Below the pieces are notes generated by a model that searched no databases, had not been told where the DNA came from, and saw nothing but the letters and a program-made list of their open reading frames with translations. The position numbers and the translations under genes are program-made. Below are positions 43,896-53,341 of a DNA stretch of 64,000 nt, piece by piece. The stretch comes from Desulfitobacterium metallireducens DSM 15288. Lineage in GTDB: Bacteria > Bacillota > Desulfitobacteriia > Desulfitobacteriales > Desulfitobacteriaceae. The stretch is from contig NZ_CP007032.1 in assembly GCF_000231405.2 (NCBI RefSeq), positions 2,666,001 to 2,730,000 on the forward strand, in the 5' to 3' direction. Position 1 is the stretch's first letter; every line of letters starts with the position of its first letter.

Positions 43896-44837
43896 TTACA
43901 CTTCCACATCGCGTTTTCCCACCAAAGCCACTGACCGTGACGGAACTTCATCCCCCACGACTCCAGCAATGGTGTAAAGCTTTTGAATGGGATCAAAGCG
44001 AAATTCTTTGAGGAGTCGAAAATTCCTAATCTCTGAGGTTCTCTTCATATGTATGCGGGGACCGGTACACGGATAAAGGCTTTCACCCAATCGAATGTGA
44101 TCCTCATCGCAAAAGCCGATCGGCAAATCAGCCTGAATAATTTGTCTAACCCGTTCCTCTACGAGATCAAGATCAATATCCGGTTTTCCTGGAAGCTCTA
44201 AGACAAAACCGTGTTTAATATCACTATGGACCTCAGGCTTCTCAAGTCCCATCTCTTCGAGAATCATGGACGTAATATCTTCAGCCGAATGAGCCATCCT
44301 CCGATATTTAATGGACTCAAAAACAATGTCCCCAATGGCTTGCGGTTCTGGGCCGAAAACCGTTGGACGGGTTACAATGACTTCTTCACCTACACCAATC
44401 AGGACCTCTGCATTGAGTCCTAAAAGCGGATAGATAAGATCGAAATGTTCGATGACCACGCGCCGTTCTTTACTCAAGGCTTTTTTAATGGCCTCTGCTA
44501 TCCTCCAAGGCTGGGTAAACGCCGTTTCAAAGCGCACATCAAGGTGATAGGTGTGACAACGGAAATGATCGCGTTCCGCATCTTCGATTAACGGAAGGGG
44601 ACGAACATTGATCCCATTATCATCATTGGTTAGTTCTAGCCCCGGAAACATACCCCGAATTAAAAGAGATTTTCCGGCACCTGCATCTCCTATAAAACCA
44701 ATTAACTTATCCTCAGGGTTTAAATAGCGCTGTTGCAGATTGCTCCCTAAAAAAAGCAAACGTTTCTTCCCCCGGGGCGCAAAATAGACGGCTTGCATGA
44801 GATGATCGTGCACAAAGAATGTAGAAATCATCGCCAT
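43896..44837 (-). CDS. P-loop protein, 'alanine-tRNA synthetase second additional domain' family
   Basis: 313 residues. STFFVHDHLMQAVYFAPRGKKRLLFLG opens the protein; a P-loop follows at about residue 50 (GFIGDAGAGKSLLIRGMFPGLELTNDD). The C-terminal half contains IKHGFVLELPGKPDIDLDLVEERV and a HIRLGESLYPCTGPRIHM block recalling the AlaRS/AlaX additional domain. I know this architecture as a clostridial family with that name and no established function. Start ATG at 44837 or, better spaced from GAGAGGGG, at 44831. It lies upstream of rph-rdgB. Confidence 0.72.
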   Translation of the reverse strand: MAMISTFFVHDHLMQAVYFAPRGKKRLLFLGSNLQQRYLNPEDKLIGFIGDAGAGKSLLIRGMFPGLELTNDDNGINVRPLPLIEDAERDHFRCHTYHLDVRFETAFTQPWRIAEAIKKALSKERRVVIEHFDLIYPLLGLNAEVLIGVGEEVIVTRPTVFGPEPQAIGDIVFESIKYRRMAHSAEDITSMILEEMGLEKPEVHSDIKHGFVLELPGKPDIDLDLVEERVRQIIQADLPIGFCDEDHIRLGESLYPCTGPRIHMKRTSEIRNFRLLKEFRFDPIQKLYTIAGVVGDEVPSRSVALVGKRDVEV

Positions 44838-44896
44838 CCCCTCTCTACTATGCTTATTGTAGACAAAAGCTATACTTAAAGCAATTCAATCCTAAT

Positions 44897-45541
44897 CTAG
44901 CGCTTCCGAATGCTGACCGATACCCCATCGCCTAACGGAAGCACACTCGTCTGAAAATCAGGATTTCGGGTTAGATTAGTTAAAAACTCGCGTAGATGAC
45001 TAATCAACCGGTTATATTTTGGAGCAAATTCTGACCCCGGAACCACCCAGCCTCGAAATAATACATTATCAACGACCAACATTCCTCCAGGGGCAATCCG
45101 TGGCAAAACCAAGTTTAAATAGTCCAAATACTCACCCTTAGCGGCATCGACAAACACAAAGTCAAAATCGCCCTCTAACGTCGGTATGATTTTGCGGGCA
45201 TCTCCAAAAAGAACCTCAACATGTTCCTCAATCCCGGCCCGTTTAAAATATTCAATTGCCCGCCTGGCTCGATCCACATTGAGATCGATCGTCGTAATCT
45301 GTCCCTTGCGCCCCTCGAACCCTTGAGCTAGCCATAAGGTTGAATAGCCAATTGCCGTTCCAATCTCTAAAATTCGTGACGCTTGACTTGTCTTCACTAA
45401 AAAGGCGAGAAAATTACCCACAGGCGGAGTTACGACTGGGATCGTCTCTTGCAAAGCCTGGGACTCCATTTCCTTAAGAAGTTCCTCTCGTTCAGGCAAC
45501 AGTTCTCCTAGATATTGTTCCAACTCAAAAGAATAAAACAC
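44897..45541 (-). CDS. SAM-dependent O-methyltransferase (COMT-like)
   Basis: 214 residues from the GTG at 45541 (AAAGGGAGAG upstream); the longer frame to 45586 overlaps the divergent gene's signals. Class I methyltransferase: ILEIGTAIGYSTLWLAQ (SAM loop), ITTIDLNVDRARRAIEYFKRAG, DFVFVDAAKGEYLDYL (metal-binding aspartate), MLVVDNVLFRGWV. This is the O-methyltransferase family 3 pattern acting on catechol-like or other hydroxyl groups; in Firmicutes some members methylate tRNA (TrmR). Divergent from rsmF with only about 65 bp between starts. Confidence 0.88.
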   Translation of the reverse strand: MFYSFELEQYLGELLPEREELLKEMESQALQETIPVVTPPVGNFLAFLVKTSQASRILEIGTAIGYSTLWLAQGFEGRKGQITTIDLNVDRARRAIEYFKRAGIEEHVEVLFGDARKIIPTLEGDFDFVFVDAAKGEYLDYLNLVLPRIAPGGMLVVDNVLFRGWVVPGSEFAPKYNRLISHLREFLTNLTRNPDFQTSVLPLGDGVSVSIRKR

Positions 45542-45606
45542 AGTCTCTCCCTTTCTTTTTTCAATTTGATATAATATCAGAAGCATCAGTACAAGGAGGA
45601 TTTACA

Positions 45607-47049
45607 TTGCTCTCATCAAAACTTCCGCAGCTCTTTAATGAGCGCATGGCTCAAGACCTCAAGGATGAATTTTCGGCGTTTATCGCCTCATATGATTCTC
45701 CACGCCTTAATGGCTTAAGAGTAAATACCCTGAAGTTAAGTGCCGAAGCTTTTCTTAAGCGCTGGCCCTTTGAACTCGAACCCATTTCCTGGGCCAAGGA
45801 TGGCTTTTACTATCATTATACCACTCAACCAGGGCAACATCCCTATCATGCTGCTGGAGTGTATTATTTGCAGGAACCTTCAGCCATGGCCGTTCTTCAT
45901 TATTTAGATCCTCAGCCCGGTGAACGGGTTCTCGATCTGGCTGCAGCCCCTGGCGGCAAATCCACAGGAATTGCTGCTCGTTTAAACCGAAAAGGACTTC
46001 TCTGGTCCAATGAAATTCATCCCACTCGTGCCAGAATTCTCGCTCAAAATATGGATCGTTGGGGAGCACCTAATGTCATTGTATCGAACGAAAACCCTGA
46101 TCACCTTGCGAATCATTTCCGTGGTTTCTTTGATAAAGTGCTGCTTGACGCACCGTGTTCTGGAGAAGGTATGTTTCGCAAAGACCCGGAAGTTATGGAA
46201 GAATGGTCCTTAGAACATGTTCAATCTTGTGCCCATCGTCAAGCATTAATTATAGAATCAGCTGCAGCACTTGTTCGCCCCGGAGGACGTCTCGTATATT
46301 CTACCTGCACGTTTGCACCCCAAGAGAATGAAGAGGTCATTCTGCGTTTTCTCGAGTCTCATCCCGAGTTTAGCCCGCTTTCCCTTCCTGACCCTGCCCC
46401 AGATTTTGTCCATCCCTCGACACTTCCTGAAGGTGTTCGACTTTATCCCCATCGCATTCGCGGCGAAGGGCATTTTATCGTAGCACTCCTTAAAGCAGAG
46501 AAAATGTCTGATTCGAGTAGCCCCTCTGTGAGCACCGCCAAAAAAGCAAAAAAGCAAAAACGTCTAGCTGCCTCAGCAAATGCATCTTACCGCTCTCCGC
46601 AAAACTCTCTCAATCCTGAACTTGATGGATTTATTAAAGAAACCTTATCCTCATCCTCATTAAACCCTGATCTCCTCGGAGCTCAACGGTTCTCATCGGA
46701 GAATATTCTCGCCTTTGGAGATCATCTTTATTCCGTTCCCGAACCTCATCTTGATTTTCAGGGATTATCGATTCTTCGGCCAGGTCTCTATTTGGGCGAG
46801 AAAAAACCCGGTCGTTTCCAACCGGGTCAATCCCTAGCCCTAGCCTTAACTCCAGACTCTGTTTCTTCCTACCTGGCCTTGTCACGTGAAGATCCTCTAC
46901 TCGAGCGTTATCTCCACGGTGAAGCGATCCCCAATGAAGGTCCTAATGGCTGGGTCCTCGTCGGCGTCGAAGAATTTCCACTCGGCTGGGGAAAACGCGT
47001 CCAAGGGTTGCTCAAAAATCACTACCCTAAGGAGCTCCGAAATCGCTAG
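45607..47049 (+). CDS. rRNA cytosine-C5 methyltransferase, RsmF-like
   Basis: 480 residues. Starts at TTG 45607 behind AAGGAGG. RsmB/F catalytic core: DLAAAPGGKSTGIAARL (SAM), NEIHPTRARILAQN, LLDAPCSGEGMFRKDP (first cysteine), YSTCTFAPQENEEV (catalytic cysteine). After a Ser/Lys-rich linker (about 298-340) comes an RNA-binding C-terminal region typical of RsmF/YebU. It is predicted to make m5C in 16S rRNA. It is followed by structured repeat A copy 2. Confidence 0.92.
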   Translation: MLSSKLPQLFNERMAQDLKDEFSAFIASYDSPRLNGLRVNTLKLSAEAFLKRWPFELEPISWAKDGFYYHYTTQPGQHPYHAAGVYYLQEPSAMAVLHYLDPQPGERVLDLAAAPGGKSTGIAARLNRKGLLWSNEIHPTRARILAQNMDRWGAPNVIVSNENPDHLANHFRGFFDKVLLDAPCSGEGMFRKDPEVMEEWSLEHVQSCAHRQALIIESAAALVRPGGRLVYSTCTFAPQENEEVILRFLESHPEFSPLSLPDPAPDFVHPSTLPEGVRLYPHRIRGEGHFIVALLKAEKMSDSSSPSVSTAKKAKKQKRLAASANASYRSPQNSLNPELDGFIKETLSSSSLNPDLLGAQRFSSENILAFGDHLYSVPEPHLDFQGLSILRPGLYLGEKKPGRFQPGQSLALALTPDSVSSYLALSREDPLLERYLHGEAIPNEGPNGWVLVGVEEFPLGWGKRVQGLLKNHYPKELRNR

Positions 47050-47087
47050 GGTTATATCCTCCAAAAATACTTAAATAACGTAGAAGC

Positions 47088-47317
47088 GTAGCTTCTCGCC
47101 CAGAAGTGAACGATTTCGCGGAAGGGCGGTCAGGCAAACAAAGCTTCTGTAGCTTAGCGTAGCCACCCGGACTTGTCCATGGATGGACTGATGTCGCGGG
47201 TGCATGGACGCACAGGAGCGACGCACTTCAGGTATTACCCTGAGGTTTGGCGAAGCTGCTACCGAAGCGAGTGTGCCAGCCCCGGAGCGCTGAGTGAACG
47301 GATGGGCGAAAAGCTAC
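47088..47317. repeat. Structured repeat family A, copy 2 (230 bp)
   Basis: The end repeats GTAGCTTCTCGCCCA (47088-47102) and TGGGCGAAAAGCTAC (47303-47317) pair with one mismatch. The inner helix GCTTCTGTAGC (47143-47153) pairs with GCTACCGAAGC (47258-47268). Compared with copy 1 (reverse orientation) it has an extra about 50 bp with its own small hairpins. Shared blocks include CACTCAGCGCTCC and CGCGAAATCGTTCA on the minus strand. It fills the gap between two converging genes. Confidence 0.8.
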
Positions 47318-47345
47318 ACGACCCAGACTATTTTACCTATTAAGA

Positions 47346-48575
47346 CTAGCCCAGCGCTTTCCAAGCGACTTTCATCAACTCTGGATCTACCTGTATACCC
47401 GACCCTTTTTCAAGAATATCTAAAGCGACTCCCTCACTTAGGGCCTTTCGATAAGGACGTTCCTCCGTAAGCGCGGCAAATATATCGGCAATCGTCATCA
47501 AACGAGATCCCGTATCTAGTTCACTTGAAGTCAGTGCAAAAGGATAACCGGTGCCATCAAGCCGCTCATGATGGTAAGCTGCCCAACGCACAACCTGCAT
47601 AGGGAAACCTGCTTCATCCAGTAAACGGTATGTAAAGTACGTATGGGTCCGAATCACCTCAATCTCATCTGGATCTAAGTGTCCGGGCTTATCGAGAATC
47701 CTTCGAGGAATGGAGAGCTTACCTAGATCATGTAAAAGTCCCGCTACCCGTATTTCTTCTACCGCTTTCTCATTCCATCCTACCGCTTTCGCCAATCTCT
47801 CTACCGTTTCCGATACGGAGTGAGAATGCCGAGCTGTAAATGAACTTTTTTGGTCAATTAAATCAGCAAAGGTTATCGCTAGCATAGACGTAAATTGGGA
47901 TCCTAAATTGCCATGGGCTAACATATCACAACTCATTCCTAGCATTTGAAAAGCAATCTGCATTAAGTTGGGTTGCTCTAAATCAAGCCAAAACGCTTCT
48001 TGCTGTGCAAGTCCTAGAAAGGCAGGCACAATCTCAGGAAAGAAGAAAATGCCCTCATGTTCTATTACCCAACGAATCAGCTTATCCTTCTCCGACTTTG
48101 TCAGCACTTTCCTGCTGCTCAGAGCAACATCAATTCTGTCTGCAAGTCCTAATATTTTCGCAAGCAAAGGAACCTTTTCAGGATCCTCTTTTAGGGCACT
48201 ATAGTTAACATCCGGAGCTTCATGATGAAACCGGATCGCCGGAGCAAGAATATCCCCCTCGGGAAAAAGAATGACTATTTCCGAACCTAAAATGCAATGT
48301 TCCCTGATTAGACGGCTATCCCCATGAAACTTTCGAAACCCGCCAACTGCCCCGATATCATGGAGTAACCCCGCCACCATAACATTGATTAAATCTTCTT
48401 CAGGTCGTTTTAGCTTTTGAGCAAGACTTAACGCAATATATGCAACTCGTTCCCCATGACGTTGACCAATATGAGTATGAAATCCCTTTTCGATCTCTTC
48501 ATCCACCAAAGCAAGGTCAAGCGCTTTAGAGAAACTCCACATCCTCCGAATAAGGGATGCATATTCTGGCCTCAT
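47346..48575 (-). CDS. Double HD-domain protein with C-terminal HD-GYP
   Basis: 409 residues. The N-terminal half is an HD domain (TSGLLHDIGA-like MVAGLLHDIGAVGGF, FHHEAPDVNYSA) without the GYP signature. The C-terminal half is a full HD-GYP domain (HSHSVSETVERLAKA, AGLLHDLGKLSIPR, HHERLDGTGYPFAL). Predicted c-di-GMP phosphodiesterase with an unusual second HD domain as regulatory partner. AGGGGAGG precedes the ATG. It lies 17 bp after the chemoreceptor gene, so the two form an operon. Confidence 0.86.
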   Translation of the reverse strand: MRPEYASLIRRMWSFSKALDLALVDEEIEKGFHTHIGQRHGERVAYIALSLAQKLKRPEEDLINVMVAGLLHDIGAVGGFRKFHGDSRLIREHCILGSEIVILFPEGDILAPAIRFHHEAPDVNYSALKEDPEKVPLLAKILGLADRIDVALSSRKVLTKSEKDKLIRWVIEHEGIFFFPEIVPAFLGLAQQEAFWLDLEQPNLMQIAFQMLGMSCDMLAHGNLGSQFTSMLAITFADLIDQKSSFTARHSHSVSETVERLAKAVGWNEKAVEEIRVAGLLHDLGKLSIPRRILDKPGHLDPDEIEVIRTHTYFTYRLLDEAGFPMQVVRWAAYHHERLDGTGYPFALTSSELDTGSRLMTIADIFAALTEERPYRKALSEGVALDILEKGSGIQVDPELMKVAWKALG

Positions 48576-48591
48576 GATTTACTTTCCTCCC

Positions 48592-49839
48592 CTATTCTCG
48601 AAGACCCATCTGAGCCAAAGATGTTGCTGAGTTCGCTACATCTTCAGAAGCCGCTCCGATTTGCCCTGCCGTTTGTGTAAGGGCATCAATCTGACTAGCA
48701 ATTTCTTGAACTTGCTGAATGCTTGCGTTAATCGCTGACATGATATCTGCAAACCGATTCACCACTTCACGCGCTTCCGTAGCTGCCCCTTGCATCTCCC
48801 GCGTTGTCTCTACAATCGCTTTATTAACAGCTGCCGTGTTTTGTTTCGTTAGAGTGATCATTGCACTGATCTCTTTTACGGATTGTTCGGAATTGCTAGC
48901 GAGCTTTTTAACTTCCTCAGCCACAACCCCGAAGCCCCGACCACTCTCCCCAGCACGAGCTGCTTCAATTGCAGCATTTAAGGCTAAAAGGTTCGTTTGC
49001 GAAGCAATTTCTTTAATCACATCTGTAATACTGGCGATTCGAGCTGAGCTTTCATCAAGTTCAATCATTCTGTCCTGCATTTTAGCAGTCATATCGGCTA
49101 ATCCCAGAATACGCTCAGAAATCTTTTGGATCTTTTGTGACCCTTCTTGGGCTAAGCTATCAACCTTCCGTGAAAATTGTGCCGCTTCACCCGCATTTTG
49201 AGAGATCATTTCTGTGGCTTCATGCATTTGTGACGCGGAAGCTGCCGTTTCTTCCGAAGTCGCCGCCAAAGCTTGACTCGCCTCACTGACACGGCGTTGC
49301 AGACTATCAATCTCTACATATGCATGTTCAAGCTCTTCTTTTTTATCGATAGCTTGCATATAGGACTGGATATAACTAGCCATAACCACCTGTTGGTCGA
49401 AACTTAAAATTCTAAGCAGGGCAAGACTCAAACGAAAAGCCTGCTCCGGCTTTTTTCGATACTGTTGCTGTATACGCGGCAAAATATCATCATAGAGCAC
49501 CTGATAAGAGCTTAAATAGTAAAAGGGCGGTAAATTGATCCGCTTATGTACATTTCCAATAGTGACTCGCCAAGTCATATACTCCTCATCGACCTTATCC
49601 GTGAAAATCGAAAGGATATACTTTTTCATTGTGACATAAAGTCGATCAGTGGAAGAATGTTGATCAATAATCGCTTTGAGTGCAGGTACGGTTAAAACAT
49701 GACTATAGAAGTTACGAACAATATCATCGATATCATGTTCAATCAATGGACGTAATTCCTTCAGCAACGTTAACTGCTGTCCATCTATCCGAAGTAATTG
49801 TAACGATTCCTTGAGATCAAATTGATGAAGTTGAATCAT
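48592..49839 (-). CDS. Globin-coupled chemotaxis transducer (HemAT-like)
   Basis: 415 residues from the ATG at 49839 (AAAGGAG). Residues about 1-170 are a sensor globin: [22 protein letters not shown] carries the proximal histidine and the HxxIxL-type F helix. There is no membrane helix. A methyl-accepting signalling domain follows, with [40 protein letters not shown] as the CheA/CheW tip. It is expected to bind O2 at heme and steer aerotaxis, here avoidance, in an anaerobe. Cotranscribed with the HD/HD-GYP gene. Confidence 0.88.
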   Translation of the reverse strand: MIQLHQFDLKESLQLLRIDGQQLTLLKELRPLIEHDIDDIVRNFYSHVLTVPALKAIIDQHSSTDRLYVTMKKYILSIFTDKVDEEYMTWRVTIGNVHKRINLPPFYYLSSYQVLYDDILPRIQQQYRKKPEQAFRLSLALLRILSFDQQVVMASYIQSYMQAIDKKEELEHAYVEIDSLQRRVSEASQALAATSEETAASASQMHEATEMISQNAGEAAQFSRKVDSLAQEGSQKIQKISERILGLADMTAKMQDRMIELDESSARIASITDVIKEIASQTNLLALNAAIEAARAGESGRGFGVVAEEVKKLASNSEQSVKEISAMITLTKQNTAAVNKAIVETTREMQGAATEAREVVNRFADIMSAINASIQQVQEIASQIDALTQTAGQIGAASEDVANSATSLAQMGLRE

Positions 49840-49985
49840 AACATGTTCTCCTTTCAATAATATGACTTTACTTCGCCATAAAAAGATTACAAACAGGGGT
49901 TCAATGAACCACTGATACCCTCATCCCCCACAATCTAAATTAAAATAAATTCAATTACTAGTTTAATAGTTCTTTATTTTGACAG

Positions 49986-50023
49986 AAAAATCCTGCCATC
50001 TTTCTTTAACGGCAGGATTTTTT
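49986..50023 (-). terminator. Terminator after the zinc-ribbon gene
   Basis: AAAAATCCTGCC (49986-49997) and GGCAGGATTTTTT (50011-50023). It could act on both strands. Confidence 0.85.
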
Positions 50024-50044
50024 TACATGTTTTCTTCAATTATT

Positions 50045-50281
50045 TCAGCTGACGTTTCGAGTAGGATAGCGGGAACTCATTTTCGTGCTCATAGCAGCTC
50101 CTCTTCCCATCCCTCTACTTCTTAAACGCACCGCACTCCCATCCGAGGCAATTTGATAAATCGCGATTTCTCCTTTATCCACAGTCCACTCATTACAGCA
50201 GTCTCCACAAAAATAGCGTTCTCGGCTAATCTTACCAATTTCCCTCGAACCGCAAATTGGACAAGTCCACACAATCTTCAT
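50045..50281 (-). CDS. Small zinc-ribbon protein
   Basis: 78 residues. CPICGSREIGKISRERYFCGDCCNEW is a C4-type zinc ribbon occupying residues 7-32; the rest has basic patches (RLRSRGMGRGAA). AAGGAG directly abuts the ATG, so a GTG three codons in (50272) may be the real start. Stand-alone; function unknown, possibly nucleic-acid binding. A terminator lies 21 bases after the stop. Confidence 0.7.
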   Translation of the reverse strand: MKIVWTCPICGSREIGKISRERYFCGDCCNEWTVDKGEIAIYQIASDGSAVRLRSRGMGRGAAMSTKMSSRYPTRNVS

Positions 50282-50500
50282 CTCCTTATCTTTTCAAGAC
50301 ATCAGTTATTCATCTTTCTTCAGTTCTTATTTTTAATTTCATTTAAGCTCAACCTGAATTGCTTTTTTATACTCTATCTTCTCATTCTTAAGATGTAAGT
50401 TAGTATATCAGAAAAATATGAAAGGAAACTTAAAAATTTGTGAACTTATTGTGAAGAATTCTAAGCAAAAGCTTTGATAAGTTAATTTTGAACTAAAATC

Positions 50501-50533
50501 AAAACAGCAGATTGCTAGATATCTGCTGTTTTT
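50501..50533 (-). terminator. Terminator after the beta-helix CWB2 gene
   Basis: AAAACAGCAGAT (50501-50512) and ATCTGCTGTTTTT (50521-50533), 22 bases after the stop codon. Confidence 0.82.
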
Positions 50534-50554
50534 GTACTGGAAAACTATGCGATT

Positions 50555-52615
50555 TTATTTCATAAGTTGATTCTTCAAACTATCTCCAATAACTCCTGAA
50601 CCTCCAAAAATAATCTGATTTGTATACTGACTTCTATCAGCAAAGCGTTTGGCCTCTAACCAATTATCCTGACTAATCAGCACGATTGGAGCATCGAGCT
50701 TCGCAGCTAATACGCTCCCTGCCAAAGCATCCGGAAAGTTCTCCCCATAAGCAAAGGTCACGGTATCTCCACTGAATTCAAAAGCCTGAGCAATACTGAG
50801 AGAAGTGGCATAGCGACTGTTACCCCAGATACGAGGAACATTATCACTACTTAGTCCAGTCAGACTCTGTAATTGTGCTCGAACTGATTCAGTAACAGCC
50901 CCTGTTCCTCCCACGACGAAAACCTTCGACGGCTGAATATCTTCCAAGGTCATTATCGTTTCTTCGGGGAGTTCATTTTGCATCGTTAAAAGAATGGGAT
51001 ACCCCTTGGCTGCAGCAATACTGGAAATACTCAGCGCATCAGCAAAGCCTTCCCCTGAGGCTATAACGACAGGCGTTCCTTTAGCGGCTGAGATCTCGCC
51101 GTTGATAGCCTGATTTGTACCATATCTCGTATCTCCAGATAAACGTTTTATTTGATTTTCTGAGTAACCCATTTCTTTAAAAGAATCTCGAAAGGAATCT
51201 GCTACGGCACCGACGCCACCCAGCAGATAGATCGTACCGCTTGGGCTCAAGTGGTTTTTTACATATTCTAAAGTGTCCTGGCTTTCAGCCGGAGTCGGGC
51301 CCGCTAAAAGAATAGGTGCCTTCTTTTGATAAGCAAGCACACTTCCACTTAACGCATCCGGAAAATTAAGAGCTGAAGCGATAAGCACTTGATCAACAGT
51401 TCCATTATTTATTTCTTGGGCAATACTTGTCGCCGTAGAATACCTAGACAGTCCGCTTAATCGTTTACTGGTATAATCTTTGCCGCTGGCTTTAAGAATT
51501 ATCTTTTCCTCCTCAGAAAGCGGTGCATTAATATACTGACCCTGAGGCTCTTGTGAATTTCCTTGCCATTCACTAAAGGTAATGTTATCCGTTACTTGAA
51601 AAACAACGCGATCATTACTTTTGCGATAGGTATTAGCGTCAAAGGAATTCACAGTTGAACCATTATCTGAAATTGCCACACTAAATTTCGCATCATAAGA
51701 TCCAAAAATATTGTTTCTAAACGTGTTCCCATTAGCATTGTATAGTAGATAGACATCCGAATCATAATTACCAAAGAACGTGTTGTTTTCTACATCGTTT
51801 CCTGTTGCATGGGACCCCATAACCAGACCCCACTGCAGATTATCATAAAGATAATTGTTGGTTACTGTACAATTACTCGCACCATTGGGTTCTCCGATCA
51901 TTTGAATAGCAGCACCTGAATTATTGTGAATGATATTACCGTCAAAAGTCCAGTGATGGGCACCATACCCGACATATATACCATGATCCGTCTGTTTTTT
52001 CTGGGCAAGTCCAACATTATAGATTTCTGAATTTCTTACCGTAATATAACTTGCCTTTTCACCCATGATCCCTTCTGTACCAGCATTTGTACCCACCGGG
52101 CCATTCAAATCATGAATGAGGAGGTTATTTAAATCGAAATGATTACACTGATCCTTGATATAGAGCGCCGCTCCCGTGTACCCCGTGAATTCAATCCCCT
52201 CGATTCGCCAATAAGAACTCGTGTTAAAAATAATTCCTTCTTCCAGTTTATTTTGACCATCCAGAACAACTTTCTCCCCAGGATAAGCCTTTACCGTAAA
52301 CCAAGCATCGGGTGAACCCTTTTTACTATACAAGTCAATCAGTTCGTTATAAGTCCCACCCCGGATTATTAACGTGTCTCCTGGTTTCATATAATCCATT
52401 GCACGTCCAATTGAAGGGTAGGGATCCTCAATCGTTCCGCTTCCATAGGGAAACTGATTTGGATCATTCCCCCTCTGAGCTACATAATAGGTGTTCCCGC
52501 CAGCAGCTTGAGCAAACCTTGGCATACCTGTTAAGCCTACTCCGAACGCAAGCATGAAAACTAAAATACACGATAAACTTCTTAAGATTAGGGAATTTTC
52601 TCTTAACCGCCTCAA
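50555..52615 (-). CDS. Secreted beta-helix protein with cell wall-binding repeats
   Basis: 686 residues from a TTG at 52615 behind GGAGGAAG. Signal peptide about 1-37 ending FAQAAGG. Residues about 40-370 are a right-handed parallel beta-helix of the pectate-lyase or DUF1565 type: YYVAQRGNDPNQ, GSGTIEDPYPSIGRAMDYMKPGDTLIIRGGTY and many N-rich turns such as NNTFFGN and NNYLYDN. Residues about 390-686 are three CWB2 repeats (RLSGLSRYSTA, RLSGDTRYGTN, RIWGNSRYATS). It predicts a wall-anchored glycan-binding or glycan-cleaving protein. A small hairpin (52641-52663) sits just before the ribosome binding site. Confidence 0.88.
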   Translation of the reverse strand: MRRLRENSLILRSLSCILVFMLAFGVGLTGMPRFAQAAGGNTYYVAQRGNDPNQFPYGSGTIEDPYPSIGRAMDYMKPGDTLIIRGGTYNELIDLYSKKGSPDAWFTVKAYPGEKVVLDGQNKLEEGIIFNTSSYWRIEGIEFTGYTGAALYIKDQCNHFDLNNLLIHDLNGPVGTNAGTEGIMGEKASYITVRNSEIYNVGLAQKKQTDHGIYVGYGAHHWTFDGNIIHNNSGAAIQMIGEPNGASNCTVTNNYLYDNLQWGLVMGSHATGNDVENNTFFGNYDSDVYLLYNANGNTFRNNIFGSYDAKFSVAISDNGSTVNSFDANTYRKSNDRVVFQVTDNITFSEWQGNSQEPQGQYINAPLSEEEKIILKASGKDYTSKRLSGLSRYSTATSIAQEINNGTVDQVLIASALNFPDALSGSVLAYQKKAPILLAGPTPAESQDTLEYVKNHLSPSGTIYLLGGVGAVADSFRDSFKEMGYSENQIKRLSGDTRYGTNQAINGEISAAKGTPVVIASGEGFADALSISSIAAAKGYPILLTMQNELPEETIMTLEDIQPSKVFVVGGTGAVTESVRAQLQSLTGLSSDNVPRIWGNSRYATSLSIAQAFEFSGDTVTFAYGENFPDALAGSVLAAKLDAPIVLISQDNWLEAKRFADRSQYTNQIIFGGSGVIGDSLKNQLMK

Positions 52616-52743
52616 CTACCTCTTCCTCCTTCAAACATTGGCGTATATTTTCACTTACGCCTCTCTTCTTTTATTTCTCTCTTTTTGAAAGATTTCCCTG
52701 CCCTTTTTCCTTATTTTTTAGGCATGACCGGGAAATTCCCACA

Positions 52744-52778
52744 AAAAAATCCGATTCTCTTAAAGAGCCGGATTTTTT
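52744..52778 (-). terminator. Terminator of the glutamate/mesaconate operon
   Basis: AAAAAATCCG (52744-52753) and CGGATTTTTT (52769-52778) with an inner CTCTT/AAGAG pair, six bases after the stop codon of the last gene. Confidence 0.83.
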
Positions 52779-52783
52779 GTGTA

Positions 52784-53341
52784 TTAGATCATGCGATACT
52801 GAGCCTTCCCCGTTTCATAGAGATTATTCCCCTCTTGGTCAATAATCACCATCACCGGAAAATCCTTGACTTCAAGCCGTCGCACGGCTTCTGGACCGAG
52901 TTCAGGATAGGCGATCACTTCAGCGACCACAATTCGTTTCGCCAAAAGTGCGCCCGAACCCCCAATGGCCCCAAAATAAACAGCCCCATACTTTTTCATC
53001 GCAGCAATGACTTCCTCTGAACGCAACCCTTTACCAATCATTCCCGTTAAGCCCCGCTCGATCAGTGTTGGAGAATACGCGTCCATCCGATAGCTTGTCG
53101 TCGGTCCTGAGGAACCAATCACCTGTCCTGGTTTTGGCGGAGTGGGTCCTACGAAAAAAATGACCTGGTCTTTCACATCAAAGGGAAGCTCCTCCCCACG
53201 ATCCAAAGCTTCAACCATTTTTTTATGGGCAGCATCCCGACCAGTATAGATCACACCGCTAATCAGGACATTATCCCCGGTTTTTAATTGAGCTAATTTT
53301 TCATGAGTGAGTGGTGTTTCAATTCGAATCGCCTCAGCCAT
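52784..53341 (-). CDS. Class I fumarase/mesaconase beta subunit
   Basis: 185 residues, matching the FumA/TtdB C-terminal (swivelling) subunit: GDNVLISGVIYTGRDAAHKK, VGPTPPKPGQVIGSSGPTTSYRMD, KYGAVYFGAIGGSGALLAKRI. Overlaps the alpha subunit gene by 1 bp. Class I heterodimeric enzymes hydrate fumarate and often mesaconate. Next to methylaspartate ammonia-lyase, mesaconate to (S)-citramalate is the likely reaction (inference). Last gene of the operon. Confidence 0.92.
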   Translation of the reverse strand: MAEAIRIETPLTHEKLAQLKTGDNVLISGVIYTGRDAAHKKMVEALDRGEELPFDVKDQVIFFVGPTPPKPGQVIGSSGPTTSYRMDAYSPTLIERGLTGMIGKGLRSEEVIAAMKKYGAVYFGAIGGSGALLAKRIVVAEVIAYPELGPEAVRRLEVKDFPVMVIIDQEGNNLYETGKAQYRMI

